Shown: piece after piece, positions 1 to 5,727 of the stretch
How the letters are laid out: every line of letters begins with the position of its first letter
Position numbering within the stretch: position 1 is the stretch's first letter
NCBI GenBank assembly: GCA_021737205.1
Contig: JAIPEK010000152.1
Span: forward strand, 1-5,886
Direction: 5' to 3'
Source: Desulfarculaceae bacterium
GTDB lineage: Bacteria > Desulfobacterota > Desulfobacteria > Desulfobacterales > Desulfobacteraceae
DNA length: 5,886 bases
Notes under the pieces: generated by a model
Told to the model about the DNA's origin: nothing
Database searches by the model: none
What the model saw: only the letters and a program-made list of their open reading frames with translations
Program-made: the position numbers and the translations under genes

Positions 1-216
1 GAAAAGACATTTGAGCTTGCCCGAAAGATCGCCTCCAAAAGCCCCCTGGCCGTGGAATGCGGCAAAAAAGGCATCTACGGCATGGCCGATCTGCCGTATG
101 ACAAGGCGCTCGATTACATGGGAGAGATGTTCGCCTCCCTGATCTCCACCGAAGATGCCATGGAAGGCTTGGACGCGTTCACCAACAGAAGAGTGCCTGA
201 ATGGAAGAGAAAATAG
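1..216 (+). CDS. Enoyl-CoA hydratase/isomerase (crotonase family), C-terminal 71 residues
   Basis: This is the 3' end of a gene that enters from the left edge, read in frame 1 and ending at TAG 214-216. Seventy-one residues are visible. The segment begins in the helix that runs into 'ARKIASKSPLAVECGKKGIY' and ends with 'STEDAMEGLDAFTNRRVPEW' followed by KRK. This is the typical C-terminal part of crotonases: 'A..IA.KSPLA...GK', then 'S.ED..EG..AF...R.P.W'. Family members hydrate or isomerise enoyl-CoA thioesters in the cytoplasm, usually in beta-oxidation. The oxyanion-hole and catalytic region lies outside the window, so the exact reaction cannot be assigned; the ending resembles the ECHDC3-like branch. 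Its last 16 bases overlap the start of the methyltransferase gene, which suggests co-transcription and coupled translation. I am confident of the family and not of the substrate. Confidence 0.88.
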   Translation, partial: EKTFELARKIASKSPLAVECGKKGIYGMADLPYDKALDYMGEMFASLISTEDAMEGLDAFTNRRVPEWKRK

Positions 217-1064
217 CAGGTCACTACTGCGGGGAATACGACGGCGGCGGTTTACAATCCAGGATAGTGAACGCGCTCGAGGCGGCGGGAAAGAACCCGT
301 ACGACCTGGAACCCAGGGATCTTTCCGTGATCGATCAGCTCCACACCGGGGGACATCTGGCCACAAGGGAGATGGCGGAAAAAGCCGGGTTCCGGCCCGA
401 AATGGAAATCCTGGACGCAGGCTGCGGCATCGGCGGCACTTCCCGGCTTTTGGCGAAGGAGTTCGGCTGCCGGGTCACCGGGATCGATCTTGTGGACGAG
501 TTTGTATCCTGCGCCCGTTTTCTCACGGAAAGCACGGGGCTTGAAGATCTGGCAAAATTTGAAACCGGGGGCATCGAAGATCTTGCGTACCCGGAAGAGC
601 GCTTCGATGCCGTCCTCTGCCAGCACACGCTGATGAACATTGAAGACAAGGCAAAGGTATTTGCCGAATTCAGGCGGGTACTCAAACCCTCGGGTCTCCT
701 GATCCTGCACGAAGTGGTTCAGGAAAAAGAAACCCCAATCGCCCTGCCCGTACCCTGGGCGCAGACCCCGGAGATCTCCTTTCTCGTGTCATCGGAGCGC
801 TTCAAATCGTTTCCGGATCAGGCAGGATTTGAAACCGTTATGTTTCAAACCGACAGGGAAAGAGCCGAATCCTGGTGGCGGCGCGTCAGGGATGCATCGG
901 AAAAATCACGGGATTCGCAAAAACCCCTCGGGCCCCACGTGATCTTCCGGGAAATGGGGCCGCAATTCGGGGCCAATATGCTGGAAAACGTCCGGAACCG
1001 CTTTGTATCAGTCATACAAGGGATCTGTAAAAACCCCGGGGATTATGGAGAGTATCGGCACTAA
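201..1064 (+). CDS. Class I SAM-dependent methyltransferase, substrate unknown
   Basis: A complete 287-residue protein that transfers a methyl group from S-adenosylmethionine. Motif I is 'ILDAGCGIGG' at residues 70-79. The acidic end of strand 2 is 'VTGIDL' at 92-97, and 'FDAVLCQHTLMNI' at 135-147 is the motif IV region. 'FRRVLKPSGLLILHEVV' at 157-173 is the usual post-motif helix and strand. An N-terminal extension of about 65 residues contains 'LEPRDLSVIDQLHTGG' (36-51), and 'PVPWAQTPEISFL' (183-195) follows the fold. I know this combination from a group of uncharacterised methyltransferases distantly like UbiE and glycine/sarcosine methylases, so small-molecule methylation is likely but the acceptor is unknown. 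No signal peptide or membrane segment is visible, so it is cytosolic. The ATG lies 7 bases after a purine-rich AGAAGAG and overlaps the hydratase gene by 16 bases, suggesting translational coupling. Its last ~106 coding bases recur at 3232-3338. Confidence 0.9.
   Translation: MEEKIAGHYCGEYDGGGLQSRIVNALEAAGKNPYDLEPRDLSVIDQLHTGGHLATREMAEKAGFRPEMEILDAGCGIGGTSRLLAKEFGCRVTGIDLVDEFVSCARFLTESTGLEDLAKFETGGIEDLAYPEERFDAVLCQHTLMNIEDKAKVFAEFRRVLKPSGLLILHEVVQEKETPIALPVPWAQTPEISFLVSSERFKSFPDQAGFETVMFQTDRERAESWWRRVRDASEKSRDSQKPLGPHVIFREMGPQFGANMLENVRNRFVSVIQGICKNPGDYGEYRH
931..1036 (+). repeat. Direct repeat, copy 1: 3' end of the intact methyltransferase gene
   Basis: This segment encodes roughly residues 244-279 of the methyltransferase, from 'GPHVIFREMG' to 'QGICKNP'. 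It matches 3232-3338 in the same orientation. By hand alignment about 94 of 107 compared positions are identical. There is one single-base gap and one 3-base insertion in the other copy, for a net +2. The longest shared run, of about 22 bases, is at 964-985 (ending in GCCAATATGCTGG minus the last base). The match fades at the codons after AAAAACCC. Confidence 0.85.
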
Positions 1065-1075
1065 CTGCATAAACC

Positions 1076-2737
1076 TCAGGCCTGTGAAAAAAGAGCTTTA
1101 TAAGTGTCCCGCATCTCCCGCTTGAGTATTTTGCCTGTGGGTGTCTTGGGAAGAGCGTCTGCGAGGATCACCTTCTTGGGAACCTTGAACGGGGCGAGGT
1201 GCTTTTTGCAAACATTGATGATATCTTCCTCTGCAAGGGTCTCCCCGCTTCTGGGAACAACCACTGCGGTAACCGCCTCCACCCACCTGGCATGGTCCAC
1301 GCCTATGACAGCGGCCTCTTCCACCCGTACATCCTGGTAAATAGCCTCTTCGACTTCCCGGGTGGACACGTTTTCGCCGCCGGTCTTGATCATGTCTTTT
1401 TTCCGGTCCACTACTGTAATGTACCGGTCTTCGTCCGCAACGCCCACATCACCGGAGTGGAACCACCCGCCTTTCATGACATCCTCGGTCTTTTGCGGCT
1501 CCTTGAAATACATGGTCATGGCGTGCGGTCCTTTGCCGCAGATCTCGCCGGGAATGCCCGATTCCGTTACCACACCGCCTGTCTCGTCCTCCAGTCGGGT
1601 TTCCATGTTCAACCCGGCCATGCCTGCAGCCCCCAGTTTGTCCACAGCATCTTCGGCCTTGAGGATGGTGTGGTAAGGAGCAAGTTCCGTCTGTCCGTAG
1701 TAGTTGTAGACACCCGCCTGGGGCAGTCGTTCCAGTATTTCCTTTAAAACCTCCACAGGCATGATGGATGCGCCGTAATAACATTTTTTCAGGCACGACA
1801 GATCGTACTTGTCAAAATCCGGGTGGCGCAACAAGCCGATCCAGACCGTGGGCGGGGCGAAAAACATGGTGGCGCGATATTTGTCTATTGTTTTGAGGAT
1901 TTCCCCGGGATCCGGCATCATGAGAATGTTTGTTCCTCCCAGCCAGAACACGGGATTCATGAAAACGTCCCGCTGGGCGCAGTGGTATATGGGCAGTGCA
2001 TTGACATTGATATCGCTCGACTCGTACCGGCCGTCTATGATACAGCCCATGTACTGGGCGATCAAAGCCTGGTTGCTGATGATCACACCCTTGGGAAGCG
2101 ACTCGGTACCGCTGGTGTAAGTCATCTGACACGGGTCTTCAATCCGCAGCAGGGCCTCGGGTTCGGTTCCCGGAAATGTTTTGTACCAGGTTTCAAAATC
2201 CCGGAATCTGTCGTTTGGCGGATTCTCTCCCGCCATATCGCCGGACCAGATCAGCTCCTTGATGGACTTCATTTCAGCCAGAGTGTCCTGGACCATCTGG
2301 TACAGGGCATCCTCGATGATAAACACCTTGCTTTCTGAATGATCTATGCAATAGGCCACGTCTTTCCCCTTGAGAAGGTAGTTGATGGCCAGGTATACCG
2401 CGCCTATCTTGCAGCACCCCAGCCATGTGAGTACGTGGTGGATTGTGTTGTGGGCCAGAATAGCCACCCGGTCATACTTCCGCACGCCCAGGGAAGAAAG
2501 AGCGTTGGCGGCCCGGTTGCTTTCCGTCTCGAGTTCTGCATAGGTAAGCGACCTGTCCCCGAAAACCAGTGCGGTTTTATCCGGGAAGTGGTAGCTGCTT
2601 CTTCTGATCATATCCGCTATCACCCACCTGTTAACCGAATTGTACCGGTCCATGATAAAATCGATATTCTCCCGGTTAAGCGTACTGTATCTTGATTTGT
2701 CTTTTGCTGATAAGTTCTGAGCTGACCTGTCCGGCAT
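1076..2737 (-). CDS. Acyl-CoA ligase (AMP-forming, ANL superfamily)
   Basis: A full-length 553-residue adenylate-forming enzyme. It activates a carboxylic acid with ATP to an acyl-AMP and then transfers the acyl group to coenzyme A. The phosphate-binding loop is 'TYTSGTESLPKGV' (206-218). 'NYYGQTELAP' (345-354) is the A5 motif. 'HSGDVG' (427-432) carries the ribose-binding Asp430. 'DRKKDMIKTGGENV' (444-457) contains the hinge between the large and small domains. 'PTGKILKR' (533-540) carries the catalytic Lys536. All core motifs are intact, so the enzyme should be active. The P-loop has GTES where many relatives have GTTG. No membrane segment is seen. Chain length or aromatic preference cannot be read from sequence; fatty or aryl acids are both possible. 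The start is supported by AGGAGG at 2744-2749, 6-7 bases before ATG. It converges with the methyltransferase gene, leaving only 11 bases between stops and no room for a terminator. Its leader is AT-rich, but I see no convincing promoter boxes. Confidence 0.93.
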   Translation of the reverse strand: MPDRSAQNLSAKDKSRYSTLNRENIDFIMDRYNSVNRWVIADMIRRSSYHFPDKTALVFGDRSLTYAELETESNRAANALSSLGVRKYDRVAILAHNTIHHVLTWLGCCKIGAVYLAINYLLKGKDVAYCIDHSESKVFIIEDALYQMVQDTLAEMKSIKELIWSGDMAGENPPNDRFRDFETWYKTFPGTEPEALLRIEDPCQMTYTSGTESLPKGVIISNQALIAQYMGCIIDGRYESSDINVNALPIYHCAQRDVFMNPVFWLGGTNILMMPDPGEILKTIDKYRATMFFAPPTVWIGLLRHPDFDKYDLSCLKKCYYGASIMPVEVLKEILERLPQAGVYNYYGQTELAPYHTILKAEDAVDKLGAAGMAGLNMETRLEDETGGVVTESGIPGEICGKGPHAMTMYFKEPQKTEDVMKGGWFHSGDVGVADEDRYITVVDRKKDMIKTGGENVSTREVEEAIYQDVRVEEAAVIGVDHARWVEAVTAVVVPRSGETLAEEDIINVCKKHLAPFKVPKKVILADALPKTPTGKILKREMRDTYKALFSQA

Positions 2738-2800
2738 AAATCATCCTCCTTTTTTTATTTAATTGTCCTATTTTCCAGTAAAGACCGATTCATCAACCGC

Positions 2801-3059
2801 TTACGGTATTACCTGCCCGCCCCGTTCCAGATCCCTTAGCACATGGCACACCATTCCACTTCTCTGTAAAGCTTGTACACAAGGACATGAATTCCTCCGT
2901 GGCATCGCACCTCAAAATTCGCTCCATGGCGGGATTCAGATCAATAAACCTTTTGGATTCAAGGGTGGTTTGGAAAATCCCGACCTGAGCATTCTCAAAC
3001 AGGTCACGGTACCGTTCGAGCTATTTTATTCTCTGCTTCAATTCCAGATTAGAATCCAA
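2801..3059 (-). pseudogene. Decayed PAS-domain fragment (probably from a sensor kinase or similar signalling protein)
   Basis: No intact gene lies here, but the minus strand reads as a PAS domain start. A helical linker 'LDSNLELKQRIK' (3059-3024) is followed by an in-frame TAG (3023-3021). Then comes 'LERYRDLFENAQVGIFQTTL' and, after E-S-K, 'RFIDLNPAMERILRCDATEE', continuing as FMSLCTSFTEKW to base 2856. The 'RYRDLFENA.VGIF.TT' and 'F.D.NPA..RIL..D..EEF' patterns are typical of PAS sensory domains, which bind ligands or cofactors in histidine kinases and diguanylate cyclases. After 2856 the homology continues in another frame as 'CHVLRDLERGGQV', the usual 'L..LE..G.V' PAS segment, and stops at TAA 2803-2801. 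With an internal stop, a frameshift and no output domain, this is a dead remnant. No kinase or GGDEF part is found nearby. The 172 bases to its right (3060-3231) hold nothing I recognise. I am fairly sure of the PAS identity and unsure of the parent protein. Confidence 0.72.
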
Positions 3060-3231
3060 AGGTCCGCCGTGCAAAGCACTTCCTTATCAGATAAAACGCA
3101 GGCATCATAGTTCATACTGTTGTACAAAACTAATCCGCCGAACGCAAGCCTTAATAAGAGAAAGCCTTTACCATTTGTGTACACTGTTTCCGGTGAAAAG
3201 AGGTGCTGTCGACAAGGCGCACCAAGGAGGT
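3060..3231. other. Unassigned stretch between two gene remnants
   Basis: This AT-richer stretch separates the PAS remnant from the methyltransferase remnant. Open frames on both strands give protein with no recognisable motif. The plus-strand bases just before 3232 could encode a diverged continuation of the methyltransferase remnant (something like DKAHQGG), but this is too weak to claim. I see no RNA gene, no terminator and no mobile-element end. Confidence 0.4.
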
Positions 3232-3352
3232 GGCCCCAATTGATATTCCGGGATCTGGGCCGCAGCAATTCGGGGCCAATATGCTGGGAAACGTCCGGGA
3301 CCGCTTTGTATCCGTTATACAATGGCTCTGTAAAAACCCGGCCACCGGTTGA
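3232..3352 (+). pseudogene. Truncated, frameshifted second copy of the methyltransferase 3' end (direct repeat, copy 2)
   Basis: These bases match 931-1036, the end of the intact methyltransferase gene, at about 88% identity over ~107 aligned positions and in the same orientation. The first part reads 'PQLIFRDLG', matching 'PHVIFREMG'. A net 2-base gain near 3262 shifts the frame, after which it reads 'QFGANMLG' and 'NVRDRFVSVIQWLCKN', then P-A-T-G and TGA at 3350-3352. Many differences from the intact copy are third-position or conservative (N to D, I to L, silent changes in Val and Ser). That suggests it once evolved as a coding gene and decayed later. No SAM-binding domain, start codon or ribosome binding site precedes it, so it cannot be functional. 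It either remains from a paralogous gene or was left by a segment duplication. The shared sequence ends near 3340, just inside the hairpin at 3338-3363. Confidence 0.82.
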
Positions 3353-4118
3353 ACCGGTGCCGGATCTCGCCCGGAGCATTTTCTTTCCCGATTTCAGGGG
3401 TGTTTCGATTTCTGCGCCACCGGTTCTCGTGTTTTGCAAAAAGCTGCTCCAAAGGTTGCCTGGATCGTTCCCTCAACTGTTCTTCCACATCTTCAAGCTG
3501 TTCCCTGACTTTCTCAGCAATCTTTCCGGCCCGGTCAAACAGGGAGGCGGATTCGGTCTCGTGTTCCGGCGCCCTTGAATGGGATTCGGCATACTGGGCA
3601 AGGCTGCTTTGGCTGACGGCCCGGTAGCTCTGTTTCACGCTCAGGTCGGCGGAAAGTCGGGCCACCGAATCATACCCTCCCATCTCCATGGCAAGGCCGA
3701 CGGCCTCTTTCATATCCCCTTCCGTCATCTGTTCGAGAATCCCGTCGATGTCGGATACGATCTGTTGGATATCGTCGAGCTCCTCTTCGCTGAGGTCTCC
3801 TTTGACACTGAACTCGAACGACTCTCCGGCGGCAAGGGTCATTTTCCGGTAACTCATTGAAGAATCCGCTCCTGACCCGTTTTCGTTTCTGATCCGGCCT
3901 TCCCGGTCGTACCGGATTGATTCGAAATCGTATGAAGAATTCGACGAAAGCGTGACCACATCCCCTTCTTTGGTTTTTATCATGATTTGGGAATCAATGT
4001 CCCGCGATGCCGACACATAGGAAGCGTGTTCCGTCAAAGTGCCTGTTCTCTGTCCGTAATCGGCCGTCCGGCCGGACGGATTCATGATCGACGGCATAGT
4101 TTCAACATACCCGCTCAT
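3315..4118 (-). CDS. Uncharacterised protein with acidic helical core
   Basis: A 267-residue protein of unknown function. The N-terminus (1-45) is polar and looks disordered. Residues 44-72 ('QIMIKTKEGDVVTLSS' then the YDFESIRYDREG region) look like beta strands. 'FEFSVKGDLSEEELDDIQQI' (101-120) leads into acidic helices (to ~145), then 'GGYDSVARLSADLSVKQSY' (147-165). A charged, probably coiled helix, 'AEKVREQLEDVEEQLRERSR' (201-220), follows. I recall similar 'KEGD.VT.SS ... V.GDL.EEEL..I' proteins as hypotheticals in proteobacteria, without a known role. There is no signal peptide, membrane segment or catalytic motif. I chose the ATG at 4118, which has AGGAG 8 bases upstream; an in-frame ATG at 4172 has no good ribosome binding site. 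The last ~8 residues are encoded by the antisense of the methyltransferase remnant and lie beyond the terminator-like hairpin. The original C-terminus may therefore have been shorter and lost by frameshift or fusion. Confidence 0.78.
   Translation of the reverse strand: MSGYVETMPSIMNPSGRTADYGQRTGTLTEHASYVSASRDIDSQIMIKTKEGDVVTLSSNSSYDFESIRYDREGRIRNENGSGADSSMSYRKMTLAAGESFEFSVKGDLSEEELDDIQQIVSDIDGILEQMTEGDMKEAVGLAMEMGGYDSVARLSADLSVKQSYRAVSQSSLAQYAESHSRAPEHETESASLFDRAGKIAEKVREQLEDVEEQLRERSRQPLEQLFAKHENRWRRNRNTPEIGKENAPGEIRHRFNRWPGFYRAIV
3332..3363 (-). terminator. Probable intrinsic terminator (hairpin plus T-run, minus strand)
   Basis: On the plus strand, CCGGCCACCGGT (3338-3349), a TGA loop and ACCGGTGCCGG (3353-3363) form an 11-pair GC-rich stem with one bulged C. 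Read on the minus strand the stem is followed by G and then TTTTT (3336-3332), the classic layout of a Rho-independent terminator. It would serve the minus-strand gene whose apparent stop is at 3315. Oddly, it lies upstream of that stop codon, inside the reading frame. On the plus strand there is no T-run after the stem, so it is one-directional. Confidence 0.55.
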
Positions 4119-4287
4119 TTTCCATACTCCTGTTTTACACGTGGGATAAAAAAACAAACCTGTATTAACCATCGGCAGGCACGGAAAAAAACTGAATTCA
4201 AAAAGCTTGTTTTTCGACCGTCACCGGTCCTTAAAGACCTTGCATAAAACAGGATCAACAACCACAAACAAAGCGGACAGATTATCT
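4119..4287. other. Intergenic region between the PIN-PhoH gene and the unknown gene
   Basis: These 169 bases separate two genes on the same (minus) strand. A short perfect hairpin, GACCG-TCAC-CGGTC, lies at 4216-4229, with an alternative GGTC/GACC pairing at 4226-4239 that shares one arm. Neither is followed by a T-run in the minus direction, so I do not call a terminator. Poly-T tracts near 4155 and 4185 on the minus strand make it AT-rich, and a promoter for the unknown gene could lie here, but no convincing -35/-10 pair is visible. Confidence 0.4.
4127..4131 (-). promoter_or_regulatory. Ribosome binding site that fixes the start at 4118
   Basis: AGGAG on the minus strand is 8 bases before the ATG at 4118-4116. 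The longer in-frame start at 4172 has no comparable purine tract, and its 18 extra residues (beginning MVNTGLFFYP) do not look conserved. This favours the shorter protein. Confidence 0.7.
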
Positions 4288-5625
4288 CTACAAAAGTTCG
4301 ACCCCGATCTTGGCCAATTCCGACCGGACCGAAACCTCGAATTTGACGGAAGCGACGATCTTCTGGCCACCGAGGCGGCTCATGGCATAGGCAAGTCCGC
4401 TGGAAACCTTGTCCAGCCTTCTTTTTCTGTCAATCTGATCCAGGTCACCGGTAAAGATAATCCGCGTGCCCATACCTGCCCTGGTGATGATGGTTTTCAT
4501 CTGGTGCGGAGTCAGGTTCTGGGCCTCGTCAATAATCAAAAGGCATTTCCAGAATGTTGTCCCCCGGATGTAATCCAAAGGCTCGATGTCGATTTTCTTT
4601 TCCTGGAGCAGCTTTTCGACCAACTGGCTGTTGCCCTTGTCAAGATCTTTGAGAATGGAAAGGTTCTGCCAGATCGGCCTGAGCCAGGGGTCCATTTTCT
4701 CCCGTACATCACCTGGTAGATACCCCATGTTGTCCGTATCTTCCAGGTGCACCATGGGCCGGGTAATCAGGATCTGGCGGTAGTCGCGCCTCTGTTCCAG
4801 CGCCGCTGCCAGCGCCAGAAGGGTTTTCCCGGTCCCCGACCCCCCTTCAAGGAAAACAAGGGCCGTATCCGGCCGGGTCAGCTGAAACAGCGCAATGGTC
4901 TGGGGCCAGTTGATAACCGCCTTACCCCCGTATTTTTCCGGATCCGTGTACGGCCGGATGCCGAAGGCCTGTATATTGTTGGGTACGATCCTGAATTTTT
5001 GATCATCAATGCGGACCGCTGCAAAATGCTCATCTTTTGCCGCCGTAACATCCGGGCGTTTGGAATCCCCGGCCCAGTCACTTACACACACTACCCCTTC
5101 ATTGATGTTGATGTCCCCGTGCTCCTCCGGAAGAAAGGCAAAGGTAAAATCGTTTTTGTCGATAGCGTCGGCATCCACTTCAACGCGGGGGAGATCCCGG
5201 CCGTTCTGGGAATCCACCTGGTCTCTGTAATAATCCTGTGCTTCGAACCCGAGTTCCCGAACCTTGATGCGCATCATGGAATCCTTGGATACGATCTTCA
5301 CGTTGGCGAAGTCCTTGTTGATCGCATTGGCCGCGGCAATGATCTTATGATCGTTTTTTCTGCGGTCAAGTACTTCAAGACCCGCCCATTCGGTTTCCTT
5401 GGCGATTTTCAGGTACGGGGATTTCTCCCGCCTCAGTTTCTCGAGGTTGCGTATGGCCTCCCGGGCGTCGAATCCGACGTCGGTCCTTTTTTTCAGACCG
5501 TCCAGTTCTTCCAGAACCACCCAAGGAATACAGGCAAGAACCCGGTTTTCAATCAGATAATCCATGCAGAGCGGATCATGTACAAGGGTACTGGTATCGA
5601 GAATCACAACTCGGTTGACAGACAT
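4288..5625 (-). CDS. PIN-PhoH family protein (PIN domain fused to PhoH-type ATPase)
   Basis: A complete 445-residue two-domain protein. The N-terminal PIN domain (about 1-135) starts 'VVILDTSTLVHDP', with likely metal ligands Asp10, Glu39/40, Asp92 ('NDHKIIAAA') and Asp115 ('SKDSMMR'). PIN domains are usually magnesium-dependent RNases. The C-terminal PhoH ATPase (about 235-445) has Walker A 'GGSGTGKT' (261-268), 'ITRP' (287-290), 'GYLPGD' (301-306) and Walker B 'LLIIDEAQN' (362-370). It ends with 'TGDLDQID' (392-399) and 'SVRSELA' (432-438), whose arginine may contact nucleotide. All ATPase motifs are intact. Related PhoH2-type proteins are reported as RNA helicases/RNases, so RNA processing in the cytoplasm is the likely role. 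It lacks the upstream antitoxin-like partner of mycobacterial PhoAT-PhoH2. The ATG follows AGGAGGG at 5631-5637 by 5 bases. An inverted heptamer array lies just upstream in the leader. Length and domain order fit the family well. Confidence 0.95.
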   Translation of the reverse strand: MSVNRVVILDTSTLVHDPLCMDYLIENRVLACIPWVVLEELDGLKKRTDVGFDAREAIRNLEKLRREKSPYLKIAKETEWAGLEVLDRRKNDHKIIAAANAINKDFANVKIVSKDSMMRIKVRELGFEAQDYYRDQVDSQNGRDLPRVEVDADAIDKNDFTFAFLPEEHGDININEGVVCVSDWAGDSKRPDVTAAKDEHFAAVRIDDQKFRIVPNNIQAFGIRPYTDPEKYGGKAVINWPQTIALFQLTRPDTALVFLEGGSGTGKTLLALAAALEQRRDYRQILITRPMVHLEDTDNMGYLPGDVREKMDPWLRPIWQNLSILKDLDKGNSQLVEKLLQEKKIDIEPLDYIRGTTFWKCLLIIDEAQNLTPHQMKTIITRAGMGTRIIFTGDLDQIDRKRRLDKVSSGLAYAMSRLGGQKIVASVKFEVSVRSELAKIGVELL

Positions 5626-5644
5626 GGAAGCCCTCCTTTGTTGG

Positions 5645-5727
5645 GTATTAGGTATTAGCCGTTAGGTGTTAGCTAAAACTAATACCTAATACCTAATACC
5701 TAATACCTAATACCTAATACCTAACAG
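5645..5727. repeat. Inverted array of 7-base repeats in the phoH leader
   Basis: Reading the plus strand, the left arm has four heptamers: GTATTAG, GTATTAG, CCGTTAG and GTGTTAG (5645-5672). After a 6-base spacer CTAAAA (5673-5678) comes the right arm: six perfect CTAATAC units (5679-5720) and one variant, CTAACAG (5721-5727). The arms are inverted relative to each other, so 28 bases of the left arm can pair with 5679-5706, with mismatches mainly in the CCGTTAG unit, and can slip in steps of 7. The array ends 7 bases before the phoH ribosome binding site, so a transcript from further upstream would carry a long slippable hairpin. Units of seven bases mean copy-number changes shift spacing but touch no reading frame. 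Whether it regulates anything is not shown by sequence. Confidence 0.9.

Noticed and set aside
155..544. Plus-strand open frame of 129 codons in another frame over the methyltransferase
   Set aside because: It is arginine- and glycine-rich with low-information composition, and it overlaps two genuine coding frames.
1000..1078. Terminator between the convergent methyltransferase and ligase genes
   Set aside because: CCCCGGGG followed by TTTTT on the minus strand looks suggestive, but the palindrome has no room for a loop and the remaining stem is about two pairs.
2763..3110. Plus-strand open frame of 115 codons
   Set aside because: It is antisense to the PAS remnant, its translation has no protein-like pattern, and it has no ribosome binding site.
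3120..3578. Plus-strand open frame of 152 codons spanning the methyltransferase remnant
   Set aside because: Only the short 'PQLIFRDLG' part reflects real ancestry. The rest is the wrong frame of the remnant and the antisense of the unknown gene.
4216..4239. Hairpins downstream of the PIN-PhoH gene as a terminator or attenuator
   Set aside because: The stems are only 4-5 pairs and no T-run follows on the minus strand. The two alternative pairings are probably coincidental.
4747..5658. Long plus-strand open frame (303 codons) opposite the PIN-PhoH gene
   Set aside because: It is a shadow of a clearly real gene with intact Walker motifs on the other strand, and its translation shows no motif.
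5645..5727. Heptamer array as a CRISPR or an iteron origin
   Set aside because: The units are contiguous 7-mers without spacers, arranged as an inverted pair, with no replication initiator or cas gene nearby.
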